Below the pieces are notes generated by a model. The model did no database searches, was not told where the DNA came from, and saw only the letters and a list, made by a program, of their open reading frames with translations. A program made the translations under genes and the position numbers. A DNA stretch of 64,000 nucleotides, from assembly GCA_046729255.1 (NCBI GenBank), contig JBKPGF010000062.1, positions 1 to 64,000 on the forward strand, in the 5' to 3' direction. This stretch comes from PALSA-612 sp046729255. Lineage in GTDB: Bacteria > Actinomycetota > Thermoleophilia > Gaiellales > Gaiellaceae. Positions 34,447-43,531 of the stretch are shown here, piece after piece; the stretch's first letter is position 1, and the number at the start of each line of letters is the position of its first letter.

Positions 34447-36034
34447 ACCGCCGCTTCCAGAAGAGGTCGACGAGCATGAGAAAGAGCAGCGCGAGCCCGA
34501 TGCTGCCGAACAGCGCCGGCACCCACCTGTCGACGTTCTCCTGCCCGAGCGTGAAGCCGCTCGAGATGATGGCGGCGGCCGCGGTGATGGCCAGTGAGAT
34601 GCGTCGCGTGGAGCGTCGGATGGTTGCCTCGAGGCTGCCCATGCCCTTCATGTCGACCTGGAAGCGCTGTCCCGGCCGAGCCCCGACCAGTCGCTCCACC
34701 GCCGATACGAGGCCAGACAGCCGCACCTTGATCTTCTGCGCCTCGTAGAACGCGCGCTTCGGGTCGATCGCCTCGCGCGTACGGTCGAAGAGTCGGCGCG
34801 CGAGGAAGCGGCCGACCACCGAGAAGGGGTCGAGGTCGGGATCGAGGGTCGCCGCGGCCAGCTGCATCTGCGCCAGCGCCTTCGCCGTCAGCGCCATCTC
34901 GGCCGGCAGACGGACGTCGCGGCGTGCTGCAATCTCCGTGATGCCCTGGAGGATCGGGCCGAGCTGGATCTCCTGCAGCGACTGGCCGCGTACGCTCTCG
35001 AACAGCCCGGCGATCTCGTGCTGGAACGCGTTCAGGTCGAAGTCGTCGGGCAGGTCCTGGTCGGCCAGCTGGAGCACGACCTCGGCGAGGAACTCGTCGT
35101 CCTCCTGCCAGAACGCCATGACGAGCAGCAGCACGAGCTCGCGGATGCGCGGGTCGACCTCGCCGACCATCCCGCAGTCGAGGAAGTACACGGTGCCCTC
35201 CGACCAGAGGAGGTTGCCCGGGTGGGGATCGGCGTGGAAGAAGCCGTCGACGAGCACCTGGCGGTAGTACGACTCGACGAGCTGGCGCGCCGCCTCCTGG
35301 CGCTCGGGAACGTCCGGCGCGTTGCGCACGGGCACGCCGTCGACGAAGCTCAGTACGAGCAGGCGCTTGCTCGACAACTCGTGATACACGGAAGGGACGT
35401 CGAGGCGCGTGTACGGCTCAAGTACCTCCTTCAGCCGGTCGACGTTCGCGGCCTCCATGCGGAAGTCGAGCTCGCGCTTGAGCGACTCGGAGAGATGGCG
35501 GATCACCGACGGGAAGTCGACGAGCCGCCGGAGCCCCTCCCGGTTCTCGGCCTTCTCGGCGAACAGCTCGAGGAGACCGAGGTCACGCATGATCTCGTCC
35601 TCAGCGCCGAGCCGCTGGACCTTGACGACGACGCGGTCGCCACCTTCCAGCGTCGCCGCATGTACCTGGCCGATCGTCCCCGCCGCAAGCGGCTCGGCGT
35701 CGATGCTCGCGAAGACGTCCTCCCACGGGACGCGCAGCTCCCCTTCCATCACCTCGACGACCTCGGCCTCCGTCATCGGCGGCACCTGATCTTGGAGCGT
35801 CGAAAGCTCCGCGATGAACTCGGGCGGCAGGAGGTCCGGCCGTGTGGAGAGGATCTGGCCGAGCTTCGCGAACGTCGGGCCCAGCTCCTCGAGCGCATTG
35901 CGAAGATTCTTCGCACGCTCCGAGAGCGGCACGTCGGCGGCGCCACGCTCGCCGAGGCCGTAGCGCGCCATCACCTTGGCGATCGTCGTCGCTCGCCCGA
36001 GGAGGCGGAGATCGGCTTCCTGCGTGCCGCTCAT
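34433..36034 (-). CDS. ABC1/AarF (UbiB) family atypical kinase
   Basis: The 533-residue protein has the UbiB-family signatures: the KxGQ motif in FAKLGQILSTRPDLLP, the Ala-rich AAGTIGQVH loop in place of the usual P-loop, FFHADPHPGNLL, and LDCGMVGEVD in place of DFG. Two membrane segments close the C-terminus. In other bacteria these proteins support quinone and lipid metabolism through ATPase activity. ATGA overlap with Usp shows coupling. The frame is open upstream, but homology starts here. Confidence 0.92.
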   Translation of the reverse strand: MSGTQEADLRLLGRATTIAKVMARYGLGERGAADVPLSERAKNLRNALEELGPTFAKLGQILSTRPDLLPPEFIAELSTLQDQVPPMTEAEVVEVMEGELRVPWEDVFASIDAEPLAAGTIGQVHAATLEGGDRVVVKVQRLGAEDEIMRDLGLLELFAEKAENREGLRRLVDFPSVIRHLSESLKRELDFRMEAANVDRLKEVLEPYTRLDVPSVYHELSSKRLLVLSFVDGVPVRNAPDVPERQEAARQLVESYYRQVLVDGFFHADPHPGNLLWSEGTVYFLDCGMVGEVDPRIRELVLLLVMAFWQEDDEFLAEVVLQLADQDLPDDFDLNAFQHEIAGLFESVRGQSLQEIQLGPILQGITEIAARRDVRLPAEMALTAKALAQMQLAAATLDPDLDPFSVVGRFLARRLFDRTREAIDPKRAFYEAQKIKVRLSGLVSAVERLVGARPGQRFQVDMKGMGSLEATIRRSTRRISLAITAAAAIISSGFTLGQENVDRWVPALFGSIGLALLFLMLVDLFWKRRSRTF

Positions 36035-36510
36035 CGTCGGAACAGTCCCTTCCTCTTCTTCTGCTGCTGCTCGATCCGCTGGCGCGTGTTGACGATGATG
36101 ACCGTTCGGTCGGAGTTGTGCGAGACGCGGTTCGGGACGTTGCCGAGCAGGAACTCCTTGCGCCCGCTCATGCCGACATTGCCCACGACGACGACGTCCG
36201 CGTCCTCGGAGGCCGCGGTGTCGACGATCACCTGCGCGGGATCCTCGCCCGAGGAGATGACGGCGCGCGCGAGGTCGCCCGCGAAGCGCTTGCCGTACTC
36301 GACGAGCTCCTCCTTCGCCTGCGGCGGCGCCTGCGCGGGCGGGATCACGACCTGACAGAGCAGGAGCTCCGCATCGAAGCGCAGAGCCATGTCCGCCGCA
36401 AAGCGGACGGCATGCTCGGCCGTCTCCGACCGGTCTGTGGCGACGAGGATCCGCCGAATGCCGGCATCGACTGTTTCCCGTGTGCCGGGCGCTCCTACCA
36501 CATCGACCAC
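36031..36510 (-). CDS. Universal stress protein (UspA family)
   Basis: The 159-residue protein has the Usp alpha/beta fold: RRILVATDRSETAEHAVRFA and a C-terminal ATP-binding pattern GMSGRKEFLLGNVPNRVSHN, with Asn where most have Ser/Thr after the last Gly. It is likely an ATP-binding stress protein. The GTG at 36510 is preceded by repeat copy C. It is translationally coupled to the AarF gene. Confidence 0.88.
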   Translation of the reverse strand: MVDVVGAPGTRETVDAGIRRILVATDRSETAEHAVRFAADMALRFDAELLLCQVVIPPAQAPPQAKEELVEYGKRFAGDLARAVISSGEDPAQVIVDTAASEDADVVVVGNVGMSGRKEFLLGNVPNRVSHNSDRTVIIVNTRQRIEQQQKKRKGLFRR

Positions 36511-36617
36511 GCGCCGGATGAGCGCGATGGGCGAGTGCGAGGCAAGGACGCAGGGAGCGCCCGTATCGGCCGAGATACGGGCGCGACCGAGGACACAGCA
36601 TCGCGCCGCCTGGCGCG
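36511..36617 (+). repeat. Interspersed structured element, copy C
   Basis: The core GCAAGGACGCAGGGAGC is identical to copy A, the hairpin GCGCCCGTATC / GATACGGGCGC (36557-36567 and 36574-36584) is an 11-bp perfect stem with loop GGCCGA, and the 3' flank reads GCGACCGAGGACACAGCA. The 5' TAGGAGG-GTG block of A and B is missing. A 14-bp perfect inverted repeat GGCGCTCCTACCAC (36488-36501) / GTGGTAGGAGCGCC (36640-36653) brackets this copy. Confidence 0.75.
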
Positions 36618-36674
36618 TTCAGGCGGCCCGTGCGTTGCCGTGGTAGGAGCGCCACAACACATGGGGGGCGGAGC

Positions 36675-37445
36675 CTACCGACCTTCGAACCGCGCTGGAC
36701 GCTTCTCCACGAACGCGGTCATGCCCTCGCGGGCGTCCTCCGACGAGAAGGCGAGATAGAGCAGGCGCCGCTCGTAGTCGATCCCGAGCGACAGCGGCCC
36801 CTCGTCCGCCCGCACGACGGCCTCCTTCGCCAGCTGGCTCGCCACCGGACCCTTGGCTGCGATGTCTCGCGCGACCCGCTTTGCCTCGTCCAGCCACGCT
36901 TCGCGGGCGACGACGCGGGCGACGAGCCCCGCGTCGAGCGCTTCGCGGGCAGAGAGTCGGCGGCCGGACAGGATGACGTCCATCGCGAGCGCCTTCCCGA
37001 CGGCGCGCGTGAGGCGCTGCGTGCCGCCGGCGCCCGGGATGAGCCCGAGCCCGGTTTCGGGCTGGCCGAAGACGGCCGTCTCCGAGGCGACGACGACGTC
37101 ACATGCCATCGCCAGCTCGCAGCCTCCGCCGAGACAGAAGCCGGAGACTGCCGCGACGAGCGGCGTGCGTACGGCGCGAATGGCATCCCAGGCATCGACC
37201 CGGCGGTTGACGTACATCTCGACGGGCGTCGCCGTCGCCATCTCGCCGATGTCGGCGCCGGCCGCGAACACCTGCTCCGAGCCGCCGACAACGATGCAGC
37301 GGATCTCGGAGTCGGCATCGAGCTCCTGGATCGCCGCGACGACTTCCTCCATCAGCTCCGACGAGAGCGCGTTCAGCTGCTTCGGCCGGTCGAGCAGCAC
37401 GGTTGCGATCGGCGGCTCGCGCTCCACACGCGTGTACTCAGCCAT
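36675..37445 (-). CDS. Enoyl-CoA hydratase
   Basis: The 256-residue crotonase-fold protein has both catalytic glutamates of true hydratases: GGGCELAMACD and QPETGLGLIPGAGGTQRL. The oxyanion loop is FAAGADIGEMA. It hydrates trans-2-enoyl-CoA in fatty-acid or branched-acid oxidation. It overlaps the next crotonase by eight bases, so the pair is co-translated. It lies downstream of the purine genes on the same strand, with no obvious functional link to them. Confidence 0.9.
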   Translation of the reverse strand: MAEYTRVEREPPIATVLLDRPKQLNALSSELMEEVVAAIQELDADSEIRCIVVGGSEQVFAAGADIGEMATATPVEMYVNRRVDAWDAIRAVRTPLVAAVSGFCLGGGCELAMACDVVVASETAVFGQPETGLGLIPGAGGTQRLTRAVGKALAMDVILSGRRLSAREALDAGLVARVVAREAWLDEAKRVARDIAAKGPVASQLAKEAVVRADEGPLSLGIDYERRLLYLAFSSEDAREGMTAFVEKRPARFEGR

Positions 37446-38253
37446 CCGACTTCTCCACGAAGCGCTTCACCGCGCCCTGCGCCTCCTCGCCGAGCATGCT
37501 CAGCGCGAGCCAGTCGCGCGCGTGGCCGACCGTCTGGTTCCACGAGAGATCGCGCCAGAAGTTCAGCTGGTGCTTCGCGTAGCGCGTCGTCTGCGGCAGC
37601 TTCGCGGCGAGCTTCTCCACGAGCTCGTCGACCGCGGCGTCGAGGTCGGCAGCGGGAACGACGCGGTTGACGAGCCCCCACTCCTCCGCCTGCTGCGCCG
37701 GGATCTCCTCGCAAAGGAGGACGATCTCGCGCGCACGCCGCTCGCCGACCATCACCGGCAGCCACTGCGTAGCCCCGCCGGCGGGCACCGACCCGTGCTC
37801 GAGACCGACGTGGCGGATGTACGCGTCGTCGATCATCACCGCGAGGTCGCAGGCCATCTGGAGCTCGTTGCCCCCGCCCACGCAGACCCCGTTGATGCGG
37901 GCCAGGGTCGGCTTGCCGATCCCGCGCAGCCGGTCGTGCGCGTCCAGGAACGCGCCGAACCACTTCCAGTACCCCTGCGGGTTGCCCAGATACTCGGCCG
38001 ACCACTCCTTGAGGTCGGCGCCGACGCAGAACGCCCGCCCCGCACCGGTCAGCACGACGACGCGGGTCTCCTCATCCCAGGACGCGTCCTCGCAGGCCCG
38101 GCCCAGCTCCCGCAGCATCCGGAAGTCGAAGGCGTTCAGCCGTTCAGGCCGGTTCAGCGTGATCGTCGCCCGCGGCGGCGCCTTCTCGTAGATCAGGCGC
38201 TCGAAGCCGAGCTCTTCCGGCTCTTGCGGCCGCGGTGACGACGCCTCCGTCAC
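37438..38253 (-). CDS. Crotonase-family hydratase/hydrolase, Oah-like
   Basis: The 271-residue protein has RINGVCVGGGNELQMACDLA and DDAYIRHVGLEHGSVPAGGA. The first catalytic Glu is kept (NEL), but the second position differs from classical hydratases. This pattern resembles 6-oxocyclohex-1-ene-carbonyl-CoA hydrolase/hydratase-like enzymes of aromatic degradation; the assignment is from memory of motifs and is tentative. It ends 10 bases before the adenine deaminase stop. Confidence 0.8.
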   Translation of the reverse strand: MTEASSPRPQEPEELGFERLIYEKAPPRATITLNRPERLNAFDFRMLRELGRACEDASWDEETRVVVLTGAGRAFCVGADLKEWSAEYLGNPQGYWKWFGAFLDAHDRLRGIGKPTLARINGVCVGGGNELQMACDLAVMIDDAYIRHVGLEHGSVPAGGATQWLPVMVGERRAREIVLLCEEIPAQQAEEWGLVNRVVPAADLDAAVDELVEKLAAKLPQTTRYAKHQLNFWRDLSWNQTVGHARDWLALSMLGEEAQGAVKRFVEKSDG

Positions 38254-38263
38254 GCGCCGGACC

Positions 38264-39958
38264 CTACTCGACTGCGAGCGGGACGATCTCGAAGCGGTCG
38301 ACGTCGACGAGCCCGTGGTCCGTGAGCTTGAGCTTGGGGATCACCGACAGCGCAAGGAACGACAGCGTGAGGAACGGCGTCGCCACCTTGCAGCCGAGTG
38401 CCGCCGCGGCTTCGTTGCACGCGCGGCTCTGAGCGACCACGTCGGCGAGCGGCGCGTCGGAAAGCAGGCCGGCCACCGGCAGCGGCAGCTCGGCTCGTAC
38501 GCCCCGGGACTCGACAGCGACGATGCCGCCTCCCAGCTCCACGAGCCGCTGCACGGCCCTCGCCATGTCGTTGTCGTCGACGCCGACGACGACGACGTTG
38601 TGAGCGTCGTGCGCGACGGTCGACGCCAGGGCGCCCGATCGAAGACCGAAGCCGCGGACGAAGCCGAGCCCGACGCGCCCCGTGCCGTGATGGCGCTCGA
38701 TGACCGCGATCTTGGCGAGGTCGCGTCCGGGGTCCGACACCGCGTGGCCGCTCTCAACCCGTGGCTCCTCGATGAACTCCTCCGTCACAACCTGTTCGGG
38801 GATCAGGCCGATGACGCGAGCCCGTCCCCCGGACCACGGAATCGTGAAGTCGCCGGCGGAGATCGGCTGCACATGCACCGTTCGCTTGACCCACTCGGGC
38901 ACATGCGCCTCGGGGATCTCGGCGACCGCACGACCGGCCTTCAGCACGGTTCGCGGCTCGAACGACTCGAGGTCGTCGAGCACGACGAGATCGGCCTGAT
39001 AGCCGGGCGCGATCCCTCCGAGGTGATCGAGCCCATGCCACAACGCCGGGTTGAGCGAGGCGAGCACGAGGGCGTCCTCGGGCGCAACGCCAGCGGCGAC
39101 GGCCTTGCGCACCATCTGGTTCAGGTGCCCGGAGTCGGCGATGTCCTCCGGGTCGCGGTCGTCGGTGCAGAACGCCATGCGCGAGGGGCCAAGCTCCTTC
39201 ACGAGCGGTACGAGGCCTTTGAGGTTCCGCGCCATCGACGCCTCGCGGATGAGCAGCCACATGCCGGCGCGCAGCCGCTGACGACCCTCCTCGACTGTGA
39301 GCGCCTCGTGGTCTGAGCGGATGCCCGCAGCGGCGTAGGCGCTCAACGGCTTGCCAACGACTCCGGGGGCGTGGCCGTCGGCGTGGTGCGCGCCGTCGAG
39401 CGCGAGCTTCTCGAGCTCCGTCGGGTCGCCGGCGATGACGCCGGGAAAGTTCATCATCTCGGCGAGGCCGATCACGCGGCGGCGGCGGAGGAGACCCTGG
39501 AGGTCCCCGGCCGTCAGCGGGCGACGAGGCGACTCGAACTGCGACGCCGGCACGCACGACGACGCCATGAAGTAGACGTCGAGCGGCAGTGCTGAGCAGA
39601 CGTCGAGCAGCCAGTGAATGCCGTCGGTTCCGAGGACGTTCGCGATCTCGTGCGGGTCGGCGACGACGGCGGTCGTCCCCATCGGCAGCACGAGCCGTGC
39701 GAACTCGTCGACGAGCAGCTTCGTCGACTCGAGGTGCATGTGGGCGTCGATAAAACCGGGTACGAGGTACGCGCCGCCGACGTCGAGTGTCTCCGTGCCT
39801 TCGTAGTCGCCCAGGCCGGCGACGTAGCCTTCGCAGACGGCGACGTCCATGTCGAGCCACTCTCGGGTGAAGACGGAAAGGACGCGACCGCCCTTGACGA
39901 CGAAGTCAGCCGGCTCGTCCCCGCGGGCAACCGCGATGCGATGCGCAAGGTCCGTCAT
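38264..39958 (-). CDS. ade: Adenine deaminase
   Basis: The 564-residue amidohydrolase reads FIDAHMHLES (metal-binding HxH and Glu), VVADPHEIANVLG, and a second half with GFGLRSGALASTVAHDAHNV of the two-domain bacterial adenine deaminase. It converts adenine to hypoxanthine and needs Mn2+/Fe2+. It overlaps xanthine dehydrogenase by ATGA, so base deamination and oxidation are coupled. The frame is open upstream, but homology starts at this ATG. Confidence 0.94.
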   Translation of the reverse strand: MTDLAHRIAVARGDEPADFVVKGGRVLSVFTREWLDMDVAVCEGYVAGLGDYEGTETLDVGGAYLVPGFIDAHMHLESTKLLVDEFARLVLPMGTTAVVADPHEIANVLGTDGIHWLLDVCSALPLDVYFMASSCVPASQFESPRRPLTAGDLQGLLRRRRVIGLAEMMNFPGVIAGDPTELEKLALDGAHHADGHAPGVVGKPLSAYAAAGIRSDHEALTVEEGRQRLRAGMWLLIREASMARNLKGLVPLVKELGPSRMAFCTDDRDPEDIADSGHLNQMVRKAVAAGVAPEDALVLASLNPALWHGLDHLGGIAPGYQADLVVLDDLESFEPRTVLKAGRAVAEIPEAHVPEWVKRTVHVQPISAGDFTIPWSGGRARVIGLIPEQVVTEEFIEEPRVESGHAVSDPGRDLAKIAVIERHHGTGRVGLGFVRGFGLRSGALASTVAHDAHNVVVVGVDDNDMARAVQRLVELGGGIVAVESRGVRAELPLPVAGLLSDAPLADVVAQSRACNEAAAALGCKVATPFLTLSFLALSVIPKLKLTDHGLVDVDRFEIVPLAVE

Positions 39959-42273
39959 AGGGCGATGTCGTCGGGACGCACGGGCACGCGCGCGAGCTCT
40001 CGGCCCGTCGCGTCGCGCAAGGCCGAGACGACGGCGGCCGTCGACACGACGGTGGGCGGCTCGCCGACGCCCTTGAGCCCGTAGGGGCCGTCCGGCTCGG
40101 GCTCCTCGACGAGCACGGACTCCATCGGCGGAACGTCGAGGGCAGTCGGGATGAGGTAGTCCGTGAAGCTCGCGTTCGTGATCAGGCCACCCGTCGTCTG
40201 GATCTCTTCCATGAGGGCGAGCCCGTTGCCCTGCGCGGTGCCGCCTTCGATCTGTCCATGCACGGCCAGTGGGTTGAGCGCCTTGCCGACGTCCTGCGCC
40301 GTGCCGATCCACACGATCCGCGTCAGGCCCAGCTCGACGTCGACCTCGGCCACGACCTTCATCGCCGCGCACGCGAACGCGACGTGGGCCCGCTCGCCGA
40401 GCACCTGGCCGGTCTCGGGATCGAGCGGGTACGTGGGGAGGTGCCGGTAGACGCGCTCGACGTCGACGTCGCCGCCTGTGCGTTCGCGCTCCAGCAACGC
40501 TTCCTGGCAGGCCAACCGGACGGCGCCGGCGGCCATCCACGTCATCCGCGACGCAGACGACGAGCCGGCCGAGCCGACGCCGGTCGTCGTCGGCGTCGTG
40601 ACGGCGACGTCGTCGATCCCGAGTTCCTGGCGTGCGACCTGCTCGATGACGTCCGTGACGCCCTGGCCGACTTCCGCGGCCGCGCAGAGCACTTCGGCGG
40701 AGAGGCCGCCGTCAGCGGTCGTAAAGAGCCTGACGCGCGCTGCCGCATAGTCGTCGAAGCCCTCCGAGAAGCAGATGTTCTTCATGCCGACGGCGAAGCC
40801 GGTGCCGCGACGCACTCCCTCGCCGCGCGTCGTGTTTCCCGTGCCGCCGGGCAGGCGCACGGGCTCGCGCGGCAGCTCCTCGGCTGGTGGTGGCGTGAGC
40901 TCCGCGCAACGGCGGATGACCTCGGCCACAGGCAGAGACCCGGTGATGACCTGGCCTGTCGGTAGCGCGTCGCCAGGCTCCAGCGCGTTCAGCAGCCGCA
41001 GCTCGACGGGATCGATGTCGAGTGCGGCGGCGAGCTTGTCCATCTGCGCCTCGTGCGCGAAGCAACCCTGCACCGCACCGAACCCGCGCATGGCGCCGCA
41101 CGGCGGATTGTTCGTGTACACGCACGTGCCCTCGACGAGCACGTTGTCGACGTCGTAGGGCCCGGCCGCGAAGCAACACGCGTTCGCGAGCACGGCGGTC
41201 GAGCTCGATGCGTACGCGCCGCCGTCGAGCAGGATGCGCGCACGGACCGCCACGAGTCTGCCGTCGCGGGTCGCCCGATGCTCGGCCCAGATCTTGGCCG
41301 GATGCCGGTGCACGTGGCCGGCGAATGACTCCTCGCGGTTGTAGACCATCTTCACCGGCCGGCCGGTGCGCAGCGCGAGCAGTGCTGCGTGGACCTGGAT
41401 CGAGAGGTCCTCCCGGCCGCCGAACGCTCCTCCGACCCCGGCGAGGTGAACCCGGACCTGCTCGGGCGGGAGCCCGAGGCAAGGCGCAATCTGGTCGCGG
41501 TCGACGTGGATCCACTGGGTGGCGACGTAGATGTCGATGCCTCCCTCTCCGTCGGGCACGGCGAGACCCGACTCGGGGCCGAGGAACGCCTGGTCCTGCG
41601 TGCCGACCTCGTAGACGCCGCTCACCGACACGTCGCCCGCGAGCTCCGGATCGCCGTGCCTGATGATCATCGAGCGAACGACGTTGGGGCGAGGGTCATC
41701 GCGGAAGCCGTGGCCCGCGGTGGGCCGGTCCGGATGGAGAGGGTCCTGCTCGGTCGCTCGCTCCGGATCGGAGACAGGTTCCAGCTCGTGGTAGTCGACG
41801 TCTATGGCGGCGGCCGCGCGCCGCGCCTCCTCCGGGCTCTCGGCGGCGACGATCGCCACCGGCTCGCCGAAGTAACGCACGCGGTCGATCGCGAGCACCG
41901 GCTGGTCGCGGATCTCGAGGCCGTACGTCTTCGCACCCGGGACGTCGGCGTGCGTGAGCACCGCCTGGACACCGGGCATGGTCGTTGCTCGAGACACGTC
42001 GATCGATCTGAGGTGCGCGTGAGCGTGCGGACTGCGCAGGGTGTGGCCCCAGAGCATGCCGGGGGCCTCGAGGTCGCTCGAGAACGCGAACTTGCCCTGG
42101 ACCTTGGGCACGGCGTCCGACCGGAGGATGCTCTCGCCGACGCGCCCCCGCTCCAGCCGCCTCGGGCTGGTGATCATTTGCTCCGAACTTTGCGCACTGT
42201 CGTTACCCACGCGCACGAATCTCCCCGATAGGCTGAAATCGGGAGGAGGCTCGTGGGAGGCCCCGGCGCTCAC
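39955..42273 (-). CDS. xdhA: Xanthine dehydrogenase, molybdopterin-binding subunit
   Basis: The 772-residue protein has the molybdenum-subunit motifs: PKVQGKFAFSSDLEAPGMLW, the Q and GGAFGGRED region that lies around the cofactor, MRGFGAVQ, and the active-site Glu in GLKGVGEPPTV. It oxidises hypoxanthine and xanthine to urate. The GTG at 42273 overlaps the FeS-subunit stop as GTGA. Gene names for split XDHs vary; I use the generic one. No XdhC insertase is seen in the window. Confidence 0.9.
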   Translation of the reverse strand: MSAGASHEPPPDFSLSGRFVRVGNDSAQSSEQMITSPRRLERGRVGESILRSDAVPKVQGKFAFSSDLEAPGMLWGHTLRSPHAHAHLRSIDVSRATTMPGVQAVLTHADVPGAKTYGLEIRDQPVLAIDRVRYFGEPVAIVAAESPEEARRAAAAIDVDYHELEPVSDPERATEQDPLHPDRPTAGHGFRDDPRPNVVRSMIIRHGDPELAGDVSVSGVYEVGTQDQAFLGPESGLAVPDGEGGIDIYVATQWIHVDRDQIAPCLGLPPEQVRVHLAGVGGAFGGREDLSIQVHAALLALRTGRPVKMVYNREESFAGHVHRHPAKIWAEHRATRDGRLVAVRARILLDGGAYASSSTAVLANACCFAAGPYDVDNVLVEGTCVYTNNPPCGAMRGFGAVQGCFAHEAQMDKLAAALDIDPVELRLLNALEPGDALPTGQVITGSLPVAEVIRRCAELTPPPAEELPREPVRLPGGTGNTTRGEGVRRGTGFAVGMKNICFSEGFDDYAAARVRLFTTADGGLSAEVLCAAAEVGQGVTDVIEQVARQELGIDDVAVTTPTTTGVGSAGSSSASRMTWMAAGAVRLACQEALLERERTGGDVDVERVYRHLPTYPLDPETGQVLGERAHVAFACAAMKVVAEVDVELGLTRIVWIGTAQDVGKALNPLAVHGQIEGGTAQGNGLALMEEIQTTGGLITNASFTDYLIPTALDVPPMESVLVEEPEPDGPYGLKGVGEPPTVVSTAAVVSALRDATGRELARVPVRPDDIAL

Positions 42274-42728
42274 AGGCGTTCCGCGGCGATCTTCACGGCC
42301 TCGACGATCTTCTGATACCCCGTGCACCGGCAGAGGTTGCCCGACAGCGCCTCGCGGATCTCGTCCTCGCTCGGCCCGGGCGCGCGTGCCAGGAGGTCGG
42401 CGGCTGCCACCACGAGCCCCGGGGTGCAGAACCCGCACTGCACGGCGCCCGCCTCGACGAAAGCCGTCTGCACCGGATGGAGCTCATCGCCCTCCCCCAG
42501 GCCCTCCACCGTGACGATCTCGTGCCCGTCTGCCTGCGCCGCGAGCACCAGGCATGAGCACACGAGCCGACCGTCGAGGAGCACGGAGCACGATCCGCAC
42601 TCGCCCTGTTCGCACGCGTTCTTCGATCCCGGAAACGACAGCCGCTCGCGGAGCGTGAAGAGGAGGCTCTCGCCCGGCCAGACGTCAGCCTCGACCGGTT
42701 CCCCGTTGACGGTCGCGGAGATTCTCAT
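42270..42728 (-). CDS. Xanthine dehydrogenase, 2Fe-2S subunit
   Basis: The 152-residue protein has an N-terminal plant-type [2Fe-2S] domain (NACEQGECGSCSVLLDGR, then VCSC) and a C-terminal helical [2Fe-2S] domain (QCGFCTPGLVV and NLCRCTGYQKI). It passes electrons from the molybdenum site to the FAD subunit. The ATG at 42728 overlaps the FAD subunit stop as ATGA. Confidence 0.95.
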   Translation of the reverse strand: MRISATVNGEPVEADVWPGESLLFTLRERLSFPGSKNACEQGECGSCSVLLDGRLVCSCLVLAAQADGHEIVTVEGLGEGDELHPVQTAFVEAGAVQCGFCTPGLVVAAADLLARAPGPSEDEIREALSGNLCRCTGYQKIVEAVKIAAERL

Positions 42729-43522
42729 GCGGCGAGGCACCTGTCGACCGCGCGCCGGGCGAGGACACGGAGAGCGTGGCGGCGATAGTCCGCCGTGCCG
42801 CGCACGTCGTCGATGGGCGAGCACGCCGCGGCCACGGCATCCGGCAAGTCGCCCGAATCCTCGAGAGCGACGCGCACGAGCCCGGGCACGGGACCCGCGG
42901 AGCCGAACGACGCGCGGATCTCGCCTCGCTCGCGGTCGGCCGCAACGGCGAGCGAGCAGACCGCTATCACCATGGCGTTCCGCGGTCCGACCTTCATGAA
43001 CGTCTGCGACGAGCCGGACGGCCGCACGAGCACGGCCACGATCAGCTCGTCGTCCTCGAGCACGTTCCGCTTGGGGCCGACGAGGAAGTCGCGCACCGCA
43101 ACCCGCCGCGTGCCACGCGTGGTGCTTGCGACCTCCACCTCTGCCTCGTCCACGAGCAGCGGAGGGAGCGCGTCGCCCGCGGGCGAGGCAGTGCCGAGGT
43201 TGCCTCCCAGCGTCCCGCGGTTCCGAATCTGCGGCGAGCCGACCGTCCGCGACGCCTCCGCGAGCGCGGGCAGGTCTGATGCGAGCTCTCCCTGCTCGAT
43301 CTCGGCGTAGGTCAACCCGGCGCCGAGCCTCAAGAGGCCATCCTCACGCGACCAGCCGCCGAGCTCCGCGACCTCGCCGAGGTCGAGCATCGCCGCGGGC
43401 CGTACCCGGTCGAAGTTGAGCTCGACCATGACGTCGGTGCCGCCGCGGATCGCGAGCGCCGCGGGATGCTCGGCCCGCGCCACGAGCGCCTCTGGGAGCG
43501 ACCGGGGGCGAAGAACCTCCAT
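42725..43522 (-). CDS. Xanthine dehydrogenase, FAD-binding subunit
   Basis: The 265-residue protein has the FAD loop AIRGGTDVMVELN and the second motif NRGTLGGNLGTASPAGDALP of CO-dehydrogenase/XDH medium chains, with a C-terminal CO_deh_flav_C domain. It reduces NAD or another acceptor. It is the first of three coupled XDH subunit genes and lies 10 bases after the nucleoside permease gene. Confidence 0.93.
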   Translation of the reverse strand: MEVLRPRSLPEALVARAEHPAALAIRGGTDVMVELNFDRVRPAAMLDLGEVAELGGWSREDGLLRLGAGLTYAEIEQGELASDLPALAEASRTVGSPQIRNRGTLGGNLGTASPAGDALPPLLVDEAEVEVASTTRGTRRVAVRDFLVGPKRNVLEDDELIVAVLVRPSGSSQTFMKVGPRNAMVIAVCSLAVAADRERGEIRASFGSAGPVPGLVRVALEDSGDLPDAVAAACSPIDDVRGTADYRRHALRVLARRAVDRCLAA

Positions 43523-43531
43523 CGGGAAGTT

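Noticed and set aside
36557..36584. 11-bp hairpin as an ordinary intrinsic terminator
   Set aside because: There is no T run on either strand, and the flanks are shared with two other loci, so it is treated as part of the repeat.
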